A stretch of 64,000 nt of DNA from Actibacterium sp. 188UL27-1 (GCF_016901225.1 NZ_JAFEUL010000010.1:82559-146558); one strand, 5' to 3'; counted from the first letter of the stretch, positions 26,723 through 35,925 are shown. Notes: a model not told the origin generated them from the sequence alone. Numbers and translations are program-made.

Positions 26723-26788
26723 AAAAAAGCTTTATTGGCCAGCACACCATACGGGTCGGGTTTAGAAGCCTTGCGTTTTACGCAGGGT

Positions 26789-28417
26789 TTATGGGCTTAA
26801 ACTGCCGGTATAGGGCTGGTTTACGCCGTTGATTTTTGGGGTTTGGGCAGTGTCCGTCGAAATCAGGCTGACCGGCTTTCGTTTTGGCAATCTCAGGTTG
26901 ACCTGCAGACCGCTTTCCGGTCCGTTTTGCAACTCGACCGTGCCGCCATGGGCCTCCATGATCGAGCGGACAATGGGCAGGCCCAGACCCGTACCTTCAT
27001 CATCACCGCGCGAGGCATTGTTGCCACGAAAAAAACGGTCAAAGGCCTGGGCACGATCCGCGTCGCTCATGCCGGGGCCGTTATCCTCGACGATGATGTG
27101 CAGATGATCGGAAGTCTCGTTCAGGCGGGCCACGATATCGGGTCCGCCATAGCGGCGCGCATTCTGAAAAACCGCCAGCAGGCATTGCCGCATCCGAACG
27201 GCATCGACACGCACCCGGGGTTCCGTTTCCAACTCATCGATCAAATCGACCTTGCCAGGAAAGATATCGATCGCCTCCTTCAGGATCACGCGCATGTTGA
27301 TGTTTTGCAGCTCAAGGCGCAGTTGATCGGCCTCCTGCCGGGCCACCAGCAACATGTCATTGACGATCCGAACGGTGTGACGGGCCGATTCCTTGATCCG
27401 CGACAGAGCGTCGGCATAAACCGCAATCGGCTGATCGCCGTGGCGCAGCGTGACCTCGGCTTCCCCCTGGATGATCGTCAGGGGCGTGCGCAATTCATGG
27501 CTGATATCGGCCATCAGTTGACGGCGGTTCTTCTCGTTCTGCTCAATGCGCCTCAACAGGGTTTCCAACTCGTTGGTACGGGCGCTCACCATGCTTTCCA
27601 ATCGGTCCCTGTGCTCTTTGCGGCTGACCTCTTTCACCATCAGCCCCGCAGCCATGTCATTCAAAACAGCACCCAGTTCCTGAAACTCCTTGCCGCCGCC
27701 GACCCGCACGTCGCGCGAAAACTGCCCGGCTTCAAACTGCCGGACAACAGAGACCAAACGGTCCAGGGGCTGCCGGATCAACCACCGAAACGACATGGTG
27801 GAGATCACAAGAAAAGCCAGCGCCAGGATCACGCTGGTGATCACCGCCTGTCGGCTGGCAGCCCGAAACGCAGCGGCCTCCGCCGTCGTCTCTTCAACTT
27901 CTTCCCGTTCTTCGGCCAGCGCCTCATTGATCATGCTGGACAGGGAGATGTCGATCTGCCGATCCAGAATATCGACCAACCGCTCGGTGCGCGCCTCGGT
28001 GCCCAGCGGTTGTTTCGTGCTTGATAGGCTGGACAGGGCCGAGGTCAGGCGGGTCACCTCCGTCTCGATCCGCGCGAGCTGGGCAAGCTCTTCGATTTCC
28101 TCCTCGCCCACAAGCTCGATCTCCCGCCCGATGGCCGCGCGAATGACGGAAATGTCATTGGCGATCAGGCGGCCCAGTTCCTCTTCCAGCTTGCCCCGGT
28201 CCCGGTCGCCGATCAGCAACGCATCGGCATGCTGCTTGAGCAACTGATAGGTATGCGACTGCAAGGACAGATGCGCGTGATAGGAGGTCTGCGCCAGGTC
28301 GATCCGCGCATCCCAGAACCGGGTGCGTTCCAGGTTCCACAGCGTGATTGTGGACAGCAGCAGGATGATCGCCACATAGAAGGCGCCATACAGGCGAAAC
28401 AGATGAGTGATACGCAT
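26789..28417 (-). CDS. Sensor histidine kinase (HAMP, HisKA, HATPase_c)
   Basis: A 542-residue inner-membrane kinase. Membrane helix 1 is about residues 9-28, a roughly 160-residue, helix-rich and acidic periplasmic region follows (30-190, including repeated EE runs such as EREEVEETTAE), then helix 2 (about 191-212), a HAMP linker, a coiled stretch, the HisKA site ADISHELRTPLTI with His near 307, and the ATPase boxes VEDNGPGMSDADR and GTGLGLPIVRSIMEAHGG. Start at 28417 is preferred to a frame start at 28462 inside the preceding gene. It starts 13 bases after the ABC-like gene ends, so it is in that operon. The sensed signal is unknown. Confidence 0.94.
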   Translation of the reverse strand: MRITHLFRLYGAFYVAIILLLSTITLWNLERTRFWDARIDLAQTSYHAHLSLQSHTYQLLKQHADALLIGDRDRGKLEEELGRLIANDISVIRAAIGREIELVGEEEIEELAQLARIETEVTRLTSALSSLSSTKQPLGTEARTERLVDILDRQIDISLSSMINEALAEEREEVEETTAEAAAFRAASRQAVITSVILALAFLVISTMSFRWLIRQPLDRLVSVVRQFEAGQFSRDVRVGGGKEFQELGAVLNDMAAGLMVKEVSRKEHRDRLESMVSARTNELETLLRRIEQNEKNRRQLMADISHELRTPLTIIQGEAEVTLRHGDQPIAVYADALSRIKESARHTVRIVNDMLLVARQEADQLRLELQNINMRVILKEAIDIFPGKVDLIDELETEPRVRVDAVRMRQCLLAVFQNARRYGGPDIVARLNETSDHLHIIVEDNGPGMSDADRAQAFDRFFRGNNASRGDDEGTGLGLPIVRSIMEAHGGTVELQNGPESGLQVNLRLPKRKPVSLISTDTAQTPKINGVNQPYTGSLSP

Positions 28418-28430
28418 GTCGGTGATCCGT

Positions 28431-30023
28431 TCAGCGTGTTTTCGTAGGGGCGGCTGGCGCAACAGGCACCAACGCCGTCCAGGTGTCTAGGTCAAATGTC
28501 GCGTTTGACCCTTCATCCTCCCCAGGGGGGCCGGTAAAGACCAGTGTCGCATTGGTGCGGCTGCGCAGCAGGTCCAACATCTCACCCCCCTCCGGATCAG
28601 CCCAAAGCCGATTGGTATCGACGACGATCAGATCGGGTTGGGACAGGGCCGCGCGGGTCAGATCCACGCGCAGGCCTTCGCCATCGGACATGTTGCGGGC
28701 CGCTTCGCTGATGCGGCCTTGAATGCCGCCAAGACGTTCGATCAGGGCACCAAGCCCAAACAGGATGGCCATCGTATGAACCTCACGACTATGGGGACGG
28801 GGGGACAGCCCCAGGGACAGGACGCGGCGCAGGCTGCCCTGCAGCGCGACAGGTGTGTTGCCGATAAAGGCGATGCGGGGCAGGGGGGCGGTTTGCCCAT
28901 CATAAGACACGCGCAGATCGTCACCTTGATCCAGCCCCGCAAGGGCGGTGGCCAGGATAGACTTGCCCGATCCACCCCGCCCGGCGATCTTAACCCTGTG
29001 GCGGGCCGGGATGCTCAACGCGATGGGACGGTTGTTCACGACCCCTTCGACACGCACGGCGACGGGGCGGCCCCGGCGTTCTATCGTGCGCCGTTGGCTG
29101 GGTCCGTTCAGCAGCACCAGCGCTTTTTCCCGGGCAATCCGCCAGGCGCAAAGCTGATCCCAGGCATCCGACAATTGCTGCAGCGGAAGGGTCAGCAATG
29201 CCAGAAATGCCAAACACGCAGCGGCTGTCCCGGGGGCGATGCCCGCCGTGCCCGTCGTCCACAGGATGGCAGCCCCACCCAGCGCCGCCCCGATCTGCGG
29301 AAACAGGCGCAAGGTGCCGGCAAGGCCGGTCCGGGCCAGGGCGTTGTCGCGTAGTTTCACGCCATTCTCCGCCAGATCCGACAGTTCCCGGTCTGTCCGG
29401 TCCAGCAGGTCCAGTTCGGGGGAAATCGCGATCCGCTCCATCATCTGGATCGAGATGCCGGCCCGCCGGGACCGCAGCTTGCGATGGCGGCGCTGCAAAC
29501 CGACGGCGGCGATCAGCATGAGCAAAAGCGACAGGCCCAGCGGCAGGATCCCAGCAACCGCCAATCGCGGATCCATCAACCACAAGACAATGGCCGCACC
29601 GGGCAGGATGCAGATCGCGGCGATCGTGCGCGGTAGGCCCTTGCCAAACCAGTTGCGCGCAGCCGACAGATCACCGACGAAACGCAGCGATAGCGCGCCC
29701 ACCCGTCGTTCTGCGACGGCGCGCCGCGACATGCCTGCAAGATGGGCATAAAGCCTCAGCCGCAAACCATTGGCATAGCTTTGCCCCAGGGCCTCCGCCC
29801 GCCAGCGCGCGATGAATTCCAGCAATGCAGCGGCCAAGCCGGCACCGATGAGCCGGATCAGAATGTCCGGCGTGGGGGCATGGCCGTCATGCAGGCTGAT
29901 GAATGCGGCCCGGGTGGCAAACGCGCCGATACCCAAGGCAACAGCCTGACCCATGCCAAACAGCGGAAGGAGGACCGCATCGATCATGCGATCCTCCGCA
30001 ATCACCCGGGGAAGGAGGGTCAT
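28431..30023 (-). CDS. Fused ABC-exporter-like protein with degenerate ATPase motifs
   Basis: A 530-residue protein with an N-terminal membrane domain (about 1-300, five or six helices, including the coupling-like stretch RVGALSLRFVGDLSAARNW) and a C-terminal ABC ATPase-like domain. Walker A is intact (GRGGSGKS near 348), but the Q-loop Gln looks replaced by Asn (IGNTP), the signature is MSDGE instead of LSGGQ (about 443), Walker B ends LIVVDTN so the catalytic Glu is Thr (about 463), and no switch His is found (LVFTGPPGE). It probably binds nucleotide but hydrolyses it poorly or not at all. Its ATG overlaps the stop of the P-loop gene upstream, and the kinase gene follows in 13 bases. It may be a sensor or regulator partner rather than a pump; that is inference. 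Confidence 0.82.
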   Translation of the reverse strand: MTLLPRVIAEDRMIDAVLLPLFGMGQAVALGIGAFATRAAFISLHDGHAPTPDILIRLIGAGLAAALLEFIARWRAEALGQSYANGLRLRLYAHLAGMSRRAVAERRVGALSLRFVGDLSAARNWFGKGLPRTIAAICILPGAAIVLWLMDPRLAVAGILPLGLSLLLMLIAAVGLQRRHRKLRSRRAGISIQMMERIAISPELDLLDRTDRELSDLAENGVKLRDNALARTGLAGTLRLFPQIGAALGGAAILWTTGTAGIAPGTAAACLAFLALLTLPLQQLSDAWDQLCAWRIAREKALVLLNGPSQRRTIERRGRPVAVRVEGVVNNRPIALSIPARHRVKIAGRGGSGKSILATALAGLDQGDDLRVSYDGQTAPLPRIAFIGNTPVALQGSLRRVLSLGLSPRPHSREVHTMAILFGLGALIERLGGIQGRISEAARNMSDGEGLRVDLTRAALSQPDLIVVDTNRLWADPEGGEMLDLLRSRTNATLVFTGPPGEDEGSNATFDLDTWTALVPVAPAAPTKTR

Positions 30024-31084
30024 GCCGCGGCAAAGCCCTTGGCCCGCCGCATCAACGGCTCCACATGGCCCGCAATCGCGTGACCATCCCACAGCTCCTC
30101 GCGGGACAGGATCGGCAAACCGGTCACATCCGCAGCCTCCGCCGTGGCAAGGGGGGATAGAGTGAGCATGCCCGAGATCGCGAACGGGCTGAACCCATGG
30201 CGCTCGAGCACGGTGACACCGCCCAGCGCGCTCAGCGCGTCGGGGGCCGCAAACAGAATACCGTCCAGCCGGTTGCGGATGCGTGACTGGTTCAGGATCG
30301 CCCGCGTTTCCTGCTGAAAGACGCCATCGGCAATCTCGACCACCACGATCTGGGCGCCGTCCTGCGCCGCCGTGGCCACAAGCGTATCAAAGCCCTGCTC
30401 CACCTTTTCCAGCGGCATCCTATAGGTCGTCGCCATGCCGACATCGGTGAAGTCGGTCACGGGCACGCCGGCATCTTCAAAGGCGTTGTAATCGCCAAAG
30501 GCGCCGGTCCCTGTCGCCTTGACTCCCGCCACGGTATAACCCGCCTGCTTTAGCCCATGGGCCAGGCTTGCGGCGGCAGTGGTCTTGCCCGAATTCATTG
30601 ATGCACCAAACACACCCAGAACAGTCACATCATCATTGGCGGCAATCGGGGGCAAGGCATAGTCGGCGACATTGATCACGTTGCCCATGGCCGTCTTCAA
30701 AAGGCCAAGCGGCAACAGGCTGGTGGGCTCCTCCATTCGGGCATGGGCCGCTTCGATCGTTCCTGCGACACCGCCACCGGCCGCCAGTTGCAGGATGCCG
30801 TTGCTGACCTCTGCCTTGGCCATGAACTGATCCGGTGCATACCGGTCGCCCAGGCACACCACCACCAGATCACCGGGATAGCTCAGAGAGGCGCGGCGCT
30901 CCGCCAGTTGCAGCTTCTTGTGCTGGCCCACTTCCAGGATCTGGCACAGCACCAGATCACCGGCCCGGGCCTGCTCGTATTGCGTACTCAGCGCCGCCAC
31001 ATCCGCGCGATCCACGCGCCGCGTCGTGAACGCCCATTTTGCATTTTCACAAAGGGCGTGGTCGAAACTCTGCATCAATGTCAT
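30020..31084 (-). CDS. P-loop NTPase of unknown function (DUF1611/MobB-like fold)
   Basis: A 354-residue cytoplasmic protein. Residues 1-145 form an N-terminal domain of mixed strands with LVLCQILEVGQHKKLQL and PGDLVVVCLGDRYAPDQF; residues 150-350 form a P-loop domain with GVFGASMNSGKTT (about 157-169), a switch-like VKATGTGAFGDY, and VVVEIADGVFQQET, where the P-loop NTPase acid would lie. The arrangement recalls SIMIBI-type NTPases such as MobB, CobB/dethiobiotin synthase or DUF1611 proteins, but I cannot name a family firmly. It is the first gene of a four-gene minus-strand run with the ABC-like protein (ATGA overlap), kinase and regulator. Its upstream gap to mdoG is 200 bases and holds the mdoG terminator. 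Confidence 0.75.
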   Translation of the reverse strand: MTLMQSFDHALCENAKWAFTTRRVDRADVAALSTQYEQARAGDLVLCQILEVGQHKKLQLAERRASLSYPGDLVVVCLGDRYAPDQFMAKAEVSNGILQLAAGGGVAGTIEAAHARMEEPTSLLPLGLLKTAMGNVINVADYALPPIAANDDVTVLGVFGASMNSGKTTAAASLAHGLKQAGYTVAGVKATGTGAFGDYNAFEDAGVPVTDFTDVGMATTYRMPLEKVEQGFDTLVATAAQDGAQIVVVEIADGVFQQETRAILNQSRIRNRLDGILFAAPDALSALGGVTVLERHGFSPFAISGMLTLSPLATAEAADVTGLPILSREELWDGHAIAGHVEPLMRRAKGFAAA

Positions 31085-31223
31085 GGGTCTGCTCCACCTG
31101 TTCAGTTGTTCAATGCAACCCTTATGGACCCGGCGACTGAAGCGGTTTGGAACGGGTGATGAATGTCAGGTCTCGGCCTAAATGAACGCCACATGAACGC
31201 AGGATCGGCCTGTGGTCAGACGC

Positions 31224-31256
31224 AAAACGACCGGCGGATTTGCTCCGACCGGTCGT
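31224..31256 (-). terminator. Intrinsic terminator of mdoG
   Basis: Read on the minus strand: ACGACCGG and CCGGTCGT arms (31227-31234 with 31249-31256), continued inward by TCCG/CGGA around a five-base loop with one bulged base, followed by TTTTG. It lies 30 bases after the mdoG stop and fits a classical Rho-independent terminator. Confidence 0.8.
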
Positions 31257-31285
31257 CAAAATCGCGCCAGATCCCTTGACCCGTT

Positions 31286-32974
31286 CTAGTTGCTTTGGGC
31301 CTGCTCTGTCGTGTCGCTGACGGCTTCTTCGGTTGGCAGGTCGCGCACCCATTGATACAACCAGATCTCGGTCAGCTTGCGCCCGTATCCGGCGACATGG
31401 GCGCTCAGTTCGATCAGCTCTTCGTCCCCGCCATCGATGTCGATCACCAGTCGCCAGATGCCTGTCCCGACCTCGGCCAGGTTTTCGCTTTCCGGCACCT
31501 TGAACAGCACGACATTGTCGATCTTCCCGGCAGAGGCAGAGATAACGGGCTCAAATTCCGTATCCTCGGGAGAGGCACCCAGCAGGCCACCACGGAAATC
31601 CACGACGAACTTGCGCAGGTTGGGGTTGGTGATCGGCACGCCAGCGGGGCCGCCATGCCCGGCGCGGGTGCTGCTGATCCACGCCATCTCGTCTTCTGGA
31701 TTGGGGCTCAGTGCGCCCCAATGCATCCGGTATCGGAATGTCTTGGCCTCGCCGGCCACCGGCGCCTGATCGGGCACCCAGAACAAGACGATATTGTCGT
31801 CAATTTCCAACTCCGCCGGGATCTCCACCAGGCGAACGGCGCCCGGGCCCCAATCCTCCAGTGGCTCGACCATGACCGAGGGGCGATCATGATAACGCGC
31901 CCCGGCATCCTGATAGTCCTCGTAGGCGCGGTCCCGCTGGATCAAGCCAAAGGCGCGCAGATCGCTTTCGGCGAAATAGGACCCAGCCACGCGCGATGGG
32001 TTGTTCAGTGGCCGCAACAGCACATCGCCATCGCCCCGGACGATCCGCAATGCATCACTGTCATGCACCTGCGGGCGATAGTCGTCAAAGTCGCGCTCGC
32101 TGTGTTCGGAATAAAAGAACATCGATGTCAGCGGTGCCAATCCCAACTGCTTGATATCCTCGCGAAAGAAAATCTCAGCCTCGACATCAACCACCGTATC
32201 GGCCCCGGGATGGATCTCGAACCGGTAGGCGCCCGTCAGCGACGGGCTGTCCATCGCGGCATAGACCACCAGGTGTTGCTGGCCATGGGCGGGCCGCTCT
32301 ACCCAAAATTCGGAAAAGCGCGGAAATTCCTCTGGCCCTTCCAGCCAGGTGTTCAATGCCAGCCCCCGTGCTGACAGGCCATAGCTGTTGGCCCGGCCAA
32401 GGGCACGGAAATAACTTGCCCCCTGAAAGACGACCAACTCATCCATCAGATCGGCGCGGTTCAGCGGGTGATTCACACGCAGCCCCGCAATGCCCGGCAG
32501 CACCTCATGTTCCGGGATCTGCGCATCCAGACCGTTCATGTATTCGAAATCATCGGTCGAAAACATCATCTCGTGGGCGCGCCCGTCGATGACCTCATGC
32601 AGGCGGATCGGCGTGCTGTAAAGCCAACCGGGATGGAACGGATGCAATTGAAAAGCCAGATCCGTATCGCTCCACCGTGCACCATCGGGGCGCGACCGGA
32701 TGTTGCGATAACCGTCGTAATCCAACTCTGCTGCGAAACTGTCCAGGGGCTCGGGTTCCGCATCGGGCTGGCTGGCCTTATCGCGCATCATCGCCTTGAG
32801 CAGGTCAAACGAAAAGGCGGGCTGCCCTGTCTCCTCCACGGCCACGGGCGCGCTGGGTTCAGTCGCGGTCTGGGCCAGGACCGGGCTGGTCGACAAGGCC
32901 GCAGCCCCCGCCGTGCCCAACAGATATTTCAATACGGTGCGGCGCCGCGCATCTGCGCTTCGATCAATCGTCAT
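31286..32974 (-). CDS. mdoG: Periplasmic glucan biosynthesis protein MdoG/OpgG
   Basis: MdoG/OpgG acts in the periplasm in making or branching osmoregulated periplasmic glucans. The 562-residue protein begins with a twin-arginine-type signal (ARRRTVLKYLLGTAGAAALS, residues about 9-28). Family blocks are FSFDLLKAMMRDKA near 51-64, YDGYRNIR near 89-96, FQLHPFHPGWLY near 111-122, LPGIAGLRV, QGASYFRALGRANSYGLSARGLA near 198-220, FSEFW, and TSMFFYSEHSERDFDDYRPQVHDSDAL near 298-320. Start 32974 is chosen for the Tat signal; the frame stays open upstream to 33343 but that overlaps the divergent gene's promoter and signal peptide. No glucosyltransferase mdoH is next to it, so partners lie elsewhere. 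Confidence 0.93.
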   Translation of the reverse strand: MTIDRSADARRRTVLKYLLGTAGAAALSTSPVLAQTATEPSAPVAVEETGQPAFSFDLLKAMMRDKASQPDAEPEPLDSFAAELDYDGYRNIRSRPDGARWSDTDLAFQLHPFHPGWLYSTPIRLHEVIDGRAHEMMFSTDDFEYMNGLDAQIPEHEVLPGIAGLRVNHPLNRADLMDELVVFQGASYFRALGRANSYGLSARGLALNTWLEGPEEFPRFSEFWVERPAHGQQHLVVYAAMDSPSLTGAYRFEIHPGADTVVDVEAEIFFREDIKQLGLAPLTSMFFYSEHSERDFDDYRPQVHDSDALRIVRGDGDVLLRPLNNPSRVAGSYFAESDLRAFGLIQRDRAYEDYQDAGARYHDRPSVMVEPLEDWGPGAVRLVEIPAELEIDDNIVLFWVPDQAPVAGEAKTFRYRMHWGALSPNPEDEMAWISSTRAGHGGPAGVPITNPNLRKFVVDFRGGLLGASPEDTEFEPVISASAGKIDNVVLFKVPESENLAEVGTGIWRLVIDIDGGDEELIELSAHVAGYGRKLTEIWLYQWVRDLPTEEAVSDTTEQAQSN

Positions 32975-33260
32975 ATTGTATTTTCCCCACTTGGTCCGCT
33001 GTTTTGCCAGCTTTCGGACCACCACGTCTCCTGAGATGTCGCAGCCATGGCGCCGACGCAAATACAAGCGCGGCAGCCGCGCCTCCAAGGCAACGAACCG
33101 CCGAGACTTGGGGTGCCCCTCCACCTGAACGCTGAATTTTGCCCGAAATTCCATCGATCTGTTGGCACTATCACCCCGAGTCGCTACCCTGATACCGTGC
33201 AGTGATCCGTATCGTCCGTCGCCAAAAACCACCAAAACCGTCGCATTCAGGAGCTGCCGC

Positions 33261-34583
33261 ATGTCCTTTTCCCTTTCCGTGGTCATGGGGTCTGTCCTCC
33301 TGATCTTTGCAGGTCCCGCCATGGCCCAACACCGCATCGACACGCAGCGCCCCGATGCGCCGGAACAGGCTGCCTATGGCGATCTGCCCACCGGCATGCG
33401 CACGCTCGACCTGACCCATCCCGATCAGATCGACATCCTTGCCATCGATCCCGACGCGCCCAAACCAGATCCGCTGCCCCGCTATGACAGGCCCCTGACG
33501 GTCGAGATGTGGTATCCCGCCGCCCCAGGGGCAGAGGGCACGCGCCAGATGCAAACCTATTTGCGCGACGGCAAGACCCAGGTCACGCTTGCAGGGCGCG
33601 CAATCCGCGACGCGGCGCCTGCGCAAGGCGGCCCCTATCCGCTGGTGATTGTCTCCCACGGCTATCCGGGCAATCGGTTCCTGATGTCTCACCTCACCGA
33701 CAATCTGGCGAGCAAGGGCTATGTCGTGGCCTCCATCGACCATACCGACAGCACCTATCGCACCCAGGCGGCCTTCGGTTCGACCCTGGTGAACCGTCCC
33801 CTCGACCAGATCTTTGTTCTCAACGAACTGGCGCGCCTCGCTGGCGATCCGACCACGCCTTGGGCCGGACGGATCGATGTCGATCGCACCGCGATCATCG
33901 GCTATTCCATGGGTGGTTACGGCGCGATCATCGCGGCAGGCGGCGGTGTCACCGATGCGTCGGTGGGGTTTGAGTGGGGCGGGCCGCACGGAACACTGGC
34001 GGTCCACCAATCGGGCAGCGACAGTCATGCGGCACGGGCCGATGACCGGATCAAAACCGCCATCGCCATTGGCCCCTGGGGCATGGCGCGGGGGGTCTGG
34101 GCAGCCGATGGTCTGGCGGGCATCAAGATCCCGATGCTTTACATCGCGGGGTCGGTCGATGATGTGTCGGGCTATGAGGATGGTGTTCGGGCGATCTGGC
34201 AGGCGACGTCAGGCGCGGATCGCGCACTTCTCACGTTCGACAATGCCAATCACAATGCAGCCGCCCCAATGCCCGCCCCGCCCGAGGCAAACAGGGTCGA
34301 CGATGATCTTGGCTTCAACCTGACCGAACATTACGCCGATCCTGTCTGGGACACGGTTCGCATGAACAACATCACCCAGCATTTCGTCACCGCCTGGCTG
34401 GGACAGCACCTGGGGCGCGATCCGACCATGGCCCCCGTCCTGACCCTTGTTCCGCACTCCAACGATGCGGTCTGGTCCGTTGATGAGGAGGGGCACCCCA
34501 AGGCGGATCACAGCTATTGGGCGGGATTTCCCAATCGAACCGCCTCCGGTCTGCGGTTCGAGACATTGGTCAAGGGCGAATAA
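33261..34583 (+). CDS. Secreted alpha/beta hydrolase (dienelactone-hydrolase-like)
   Basis: A 440-residue exported hydrolase. After a signal peptide (MSFSLSVVMGSVLLIFAGPAMAQ) the alpha/beta fold appears: YPLVIVSHGYPGNRF near 129-143 with the oxyanion HGYPG, the nucleophile elbow IIGYSMGGYGAI near 212-223 (Ser in GYSMGG), and YIAGSVDDVSGYEDG near 294-308, whose Asp may complete the triad, with a His candidate in FDNANHNAA near 334. It resembles lipases or dienelactone hydrolases with an unusually long C-terminal part (about 340-440). The ATG at 33261 follows AGGAG. It is divergent from mdoG across 286 bases. Confidence 0.85.
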   Translation: MSFSLSVVMGSVLLIFAGPAMAQHRIDTQRPDAPEQAAYGDLPTGMRTLDLTHPDQIDILAIDPDAPKPDPLPRYDRPLTVEMWYPAAPGAEGTRQMQTYLRDGKTQVTLAGRAIRDAAPAQGGPYPLVIVSHGYPGNRFLMSHLTDNLASKGYVVASIDHTDSTYRTQAAFGSTLVNRPLDQIFVLNELARLAGDPTTPWAGRIDVDRTAIIGYSMGGYGAIIAAGGGVTDASVGFEWGGPHGTLAVHQSGSDSHAARADDRIKTAIAIGPWGMARGVWAADGLAGIKIPMLYIAGSVDDVSGYEDGVRAIWQATSGADRALLTFDNANHNAAAPMPAPPEANRVDDDLGFNLTEHYADPVWDTVRMNNITQHFVTAWLGQHLGRDPTMAPVLTLVPHSNDAVWSVDEEGHPKADHSYWAGFPNRTASGLRFETLVKGE

Positions 34584-34753
34584 CCCCCGGTCCGGCCTCC
34601 ATCCTACATCCCAAAGGGTCGATCTCGATTGCGGATATCTGATCGCCGCCGGGCAAGGCGACCACAATGCCAATGGCCGTTCCGGGCTGGGCCGAAACAG
34701 CTATTGCTGCAAAAGCTCAACTATTTTGGGTCAATTTTCGTTTGGATACTGTG

Positions 34754-34778
34754 ACAGCATGACATGGCATGTTGCTGT
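34754..34778. promoter_or_regulatory. Palindromic candidate operator upstream of the Fur-like gene
   Basis: ACAGCA (34754-34759) and TGCTGT (34773-34778) are inverted repeats enclosing a second palindrome ACATG-G-CATGT (34762-34772). The element ends 29 bases before the start of the Fur/Zur-like gene, where an autoregulatory operator would sit. It is not a textbook Fur or Zur box. Confidence 0.4.
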
Positions 34779-34807
34779 GCCCAGGTTGCCTTGCTACGTC
34801 ACGCCCC

Positions 34808-35302
34808 ATGACGACATCACCTGATCCTGTCGGGTTCGACGCCCATGACCATGCCAGTTGCATATCTGACGCGATGGAGACGGCGGCGCGCTATTGCGAC
34901 CGACATGGGTTGCACTTCACACCGACGCGCCGCCGGGTCCTGGAATTGTTGTTGACACGGCACCGGGCCCTGGGCGCCTATGATCTGCTGGAAAAGCTGC
35001 GAGAGGAGGGGTTGGGCAGCCAGCCCCCCGTGGCCTACCGCGCGCTCGATTTTCTGGTGACCCACGGATTCGTCCACAAGATCGAACATCTCAATGCCTA
35101 TGTCGCCTGTTCCCATCCCGGGGAAGAGCACGCACCGGCCTTCATGATCTGCCGCACCTGCGACGCTGTGGTCGAAACGCCCGCCCGCCCAACCACCGGA
35201 GCGCTGGGCTCCGCGGCCCGCAAGATCGGCTTTCAAATCGAAACGACCGTGATGGAGGCGTCTGGAACATGCCCCTCCTGCCGACCCGACGCCACCGGGT
35301 GA
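34808..35302 (+). CDS. Fur-family regulator, Zur-like
   Basis: A 164-residue metal-responsive repressor. The winged-helix domain is recognisable (FTPTRRRVLELLLTRHRALGAYDLLEKL near residues 38-65, then PPVAYRALDFLVTHGFVHKIEHLNAYVAC) and the C-terminal dimer domain has the CRTC (near 119) and CPSC (near 157) pairs of a structural zinc site. The GAYDLLEKL and HKIEHLNAYVAC stretches favour Zur over Fur. It is followed at 160 bases by the IorA/IorB and nitrile-hydratase genes in the same direction; Zur genes usually neighbour znuABC, so this setting is unusual. The ATG at 34808 is chosen over an upstream in-frame start at 34769. Confidence 0.88.
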   Translation: MTTSPDPVGFDAHDHASCISDAMETAARYCDRHGLHFTPTRRRVLELLLTRHRALGAYDLLEKLREEGLGSQPPVAYRALDFLVTHGFVHKIEHLNAYVACSHPGEEHAPAFMICRTCDAVVETPARPTTGALGSAARKIGFQIETTVMEASGTCPSCRPDATG

Positions 35303-35461
35303 TTGTCACCGACCTGGCCCGCAGCGTGTGGCTGTCGGCCCGGTTCGACACACCACCCGGACCATCCGTCATCTGTGCCGCAGCGTCCTTCTTGCCCCGG
35401 TGCGGCCGGCGCGACCGACGGCGCAGTTGCGTCGATAGGCGGGATATGCTGCAACATCTAC

Positions 35462-35923
35462 ATGACCAGCCTGACGATCAACGATACCCCACATGTGGTT
35501 GAGGTAGAGCCGGATACACCGCTTTTGTGGGTCCTGCGGGACATCTTGAACCTGACCGGAACCAAGTATGGATGCGGGGCCGGTCTGTGCGGCGCCTGCA
35601 CGGTCCACGTGAACGGCATCCCCGAACGGTCCTGCCAGGTGAGCATCGGTGACCTCAATGGTGCCTCCGTCACCACGATCGAAGGGATCGGCACCCCCGG
35701 TCAGCTCAGCATATTGCAACAGGAATGGGTGGCCTGCCAGGTGGCCCAATGCGGTTACTGCCAGTCCGGTCAGCTCATGCAGGCCACGGCGCTGCTCCAG
35801 GAAAATTCCGCCCCCACGGATGAGGATATCAACGCGGCCATGTCCGGCAATCTGTGCCGCTGTGGCAGCTATCCCCGCCTGCGCGCCGCGATCCATGCGG
35901 CGGCCAAGCGGATGGCGGATTAG
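35462..35923 (+). CDS. iorA: Molybdenum hydroxylase small [2Fe-2S] subunit (IorA-like)
   Basis: A 153-residue electron-transfer subunit of a xanthine-oxidase-family enzyme. The N-terminal plant-type ferredoxin domain has Cys 38, 43, 46 and 58 (KYGCGAGLCGACTVHVNG), and the C-terminal helical domain has Cys 97, 100, 132 and 134 (CGYCQSGQ and LCRCGSY), giving two [2Fe-2S] clusters. It is co-directional with the large subunit, which starts two bases after its stop. The ATG at 35462 has only a weak ribosome site. The pairing with an IorB-type large subunit, rather than with separate FAD and Mo subunits, points to the isoquinoline 1-oxidoreductase type; the true substrate is unknown. Confidence 0.92.
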   Translation: MTSLTINDTPHVVEVEPDTPLLWVLRDILNLTGTKYGCGAGLCGACTVHVNGIPERSCQVSIGDLNGASVTTIEGIGTPGQLSILQQEWVACQVAQCGYCQSGQLMQATALLQENSAPTDEDINAAMSGNLCRCGSYPRLRAAIHAAAKRMAD

Positions 35924-35925
35924 GC

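Noticed and set aside
32975..33343. Upstream extension of mdoG to a GTG at 33343
   Set aside because: Would overlap the start of the divergent hydrolase and hide the twin-arginine signal beginning at 32974.
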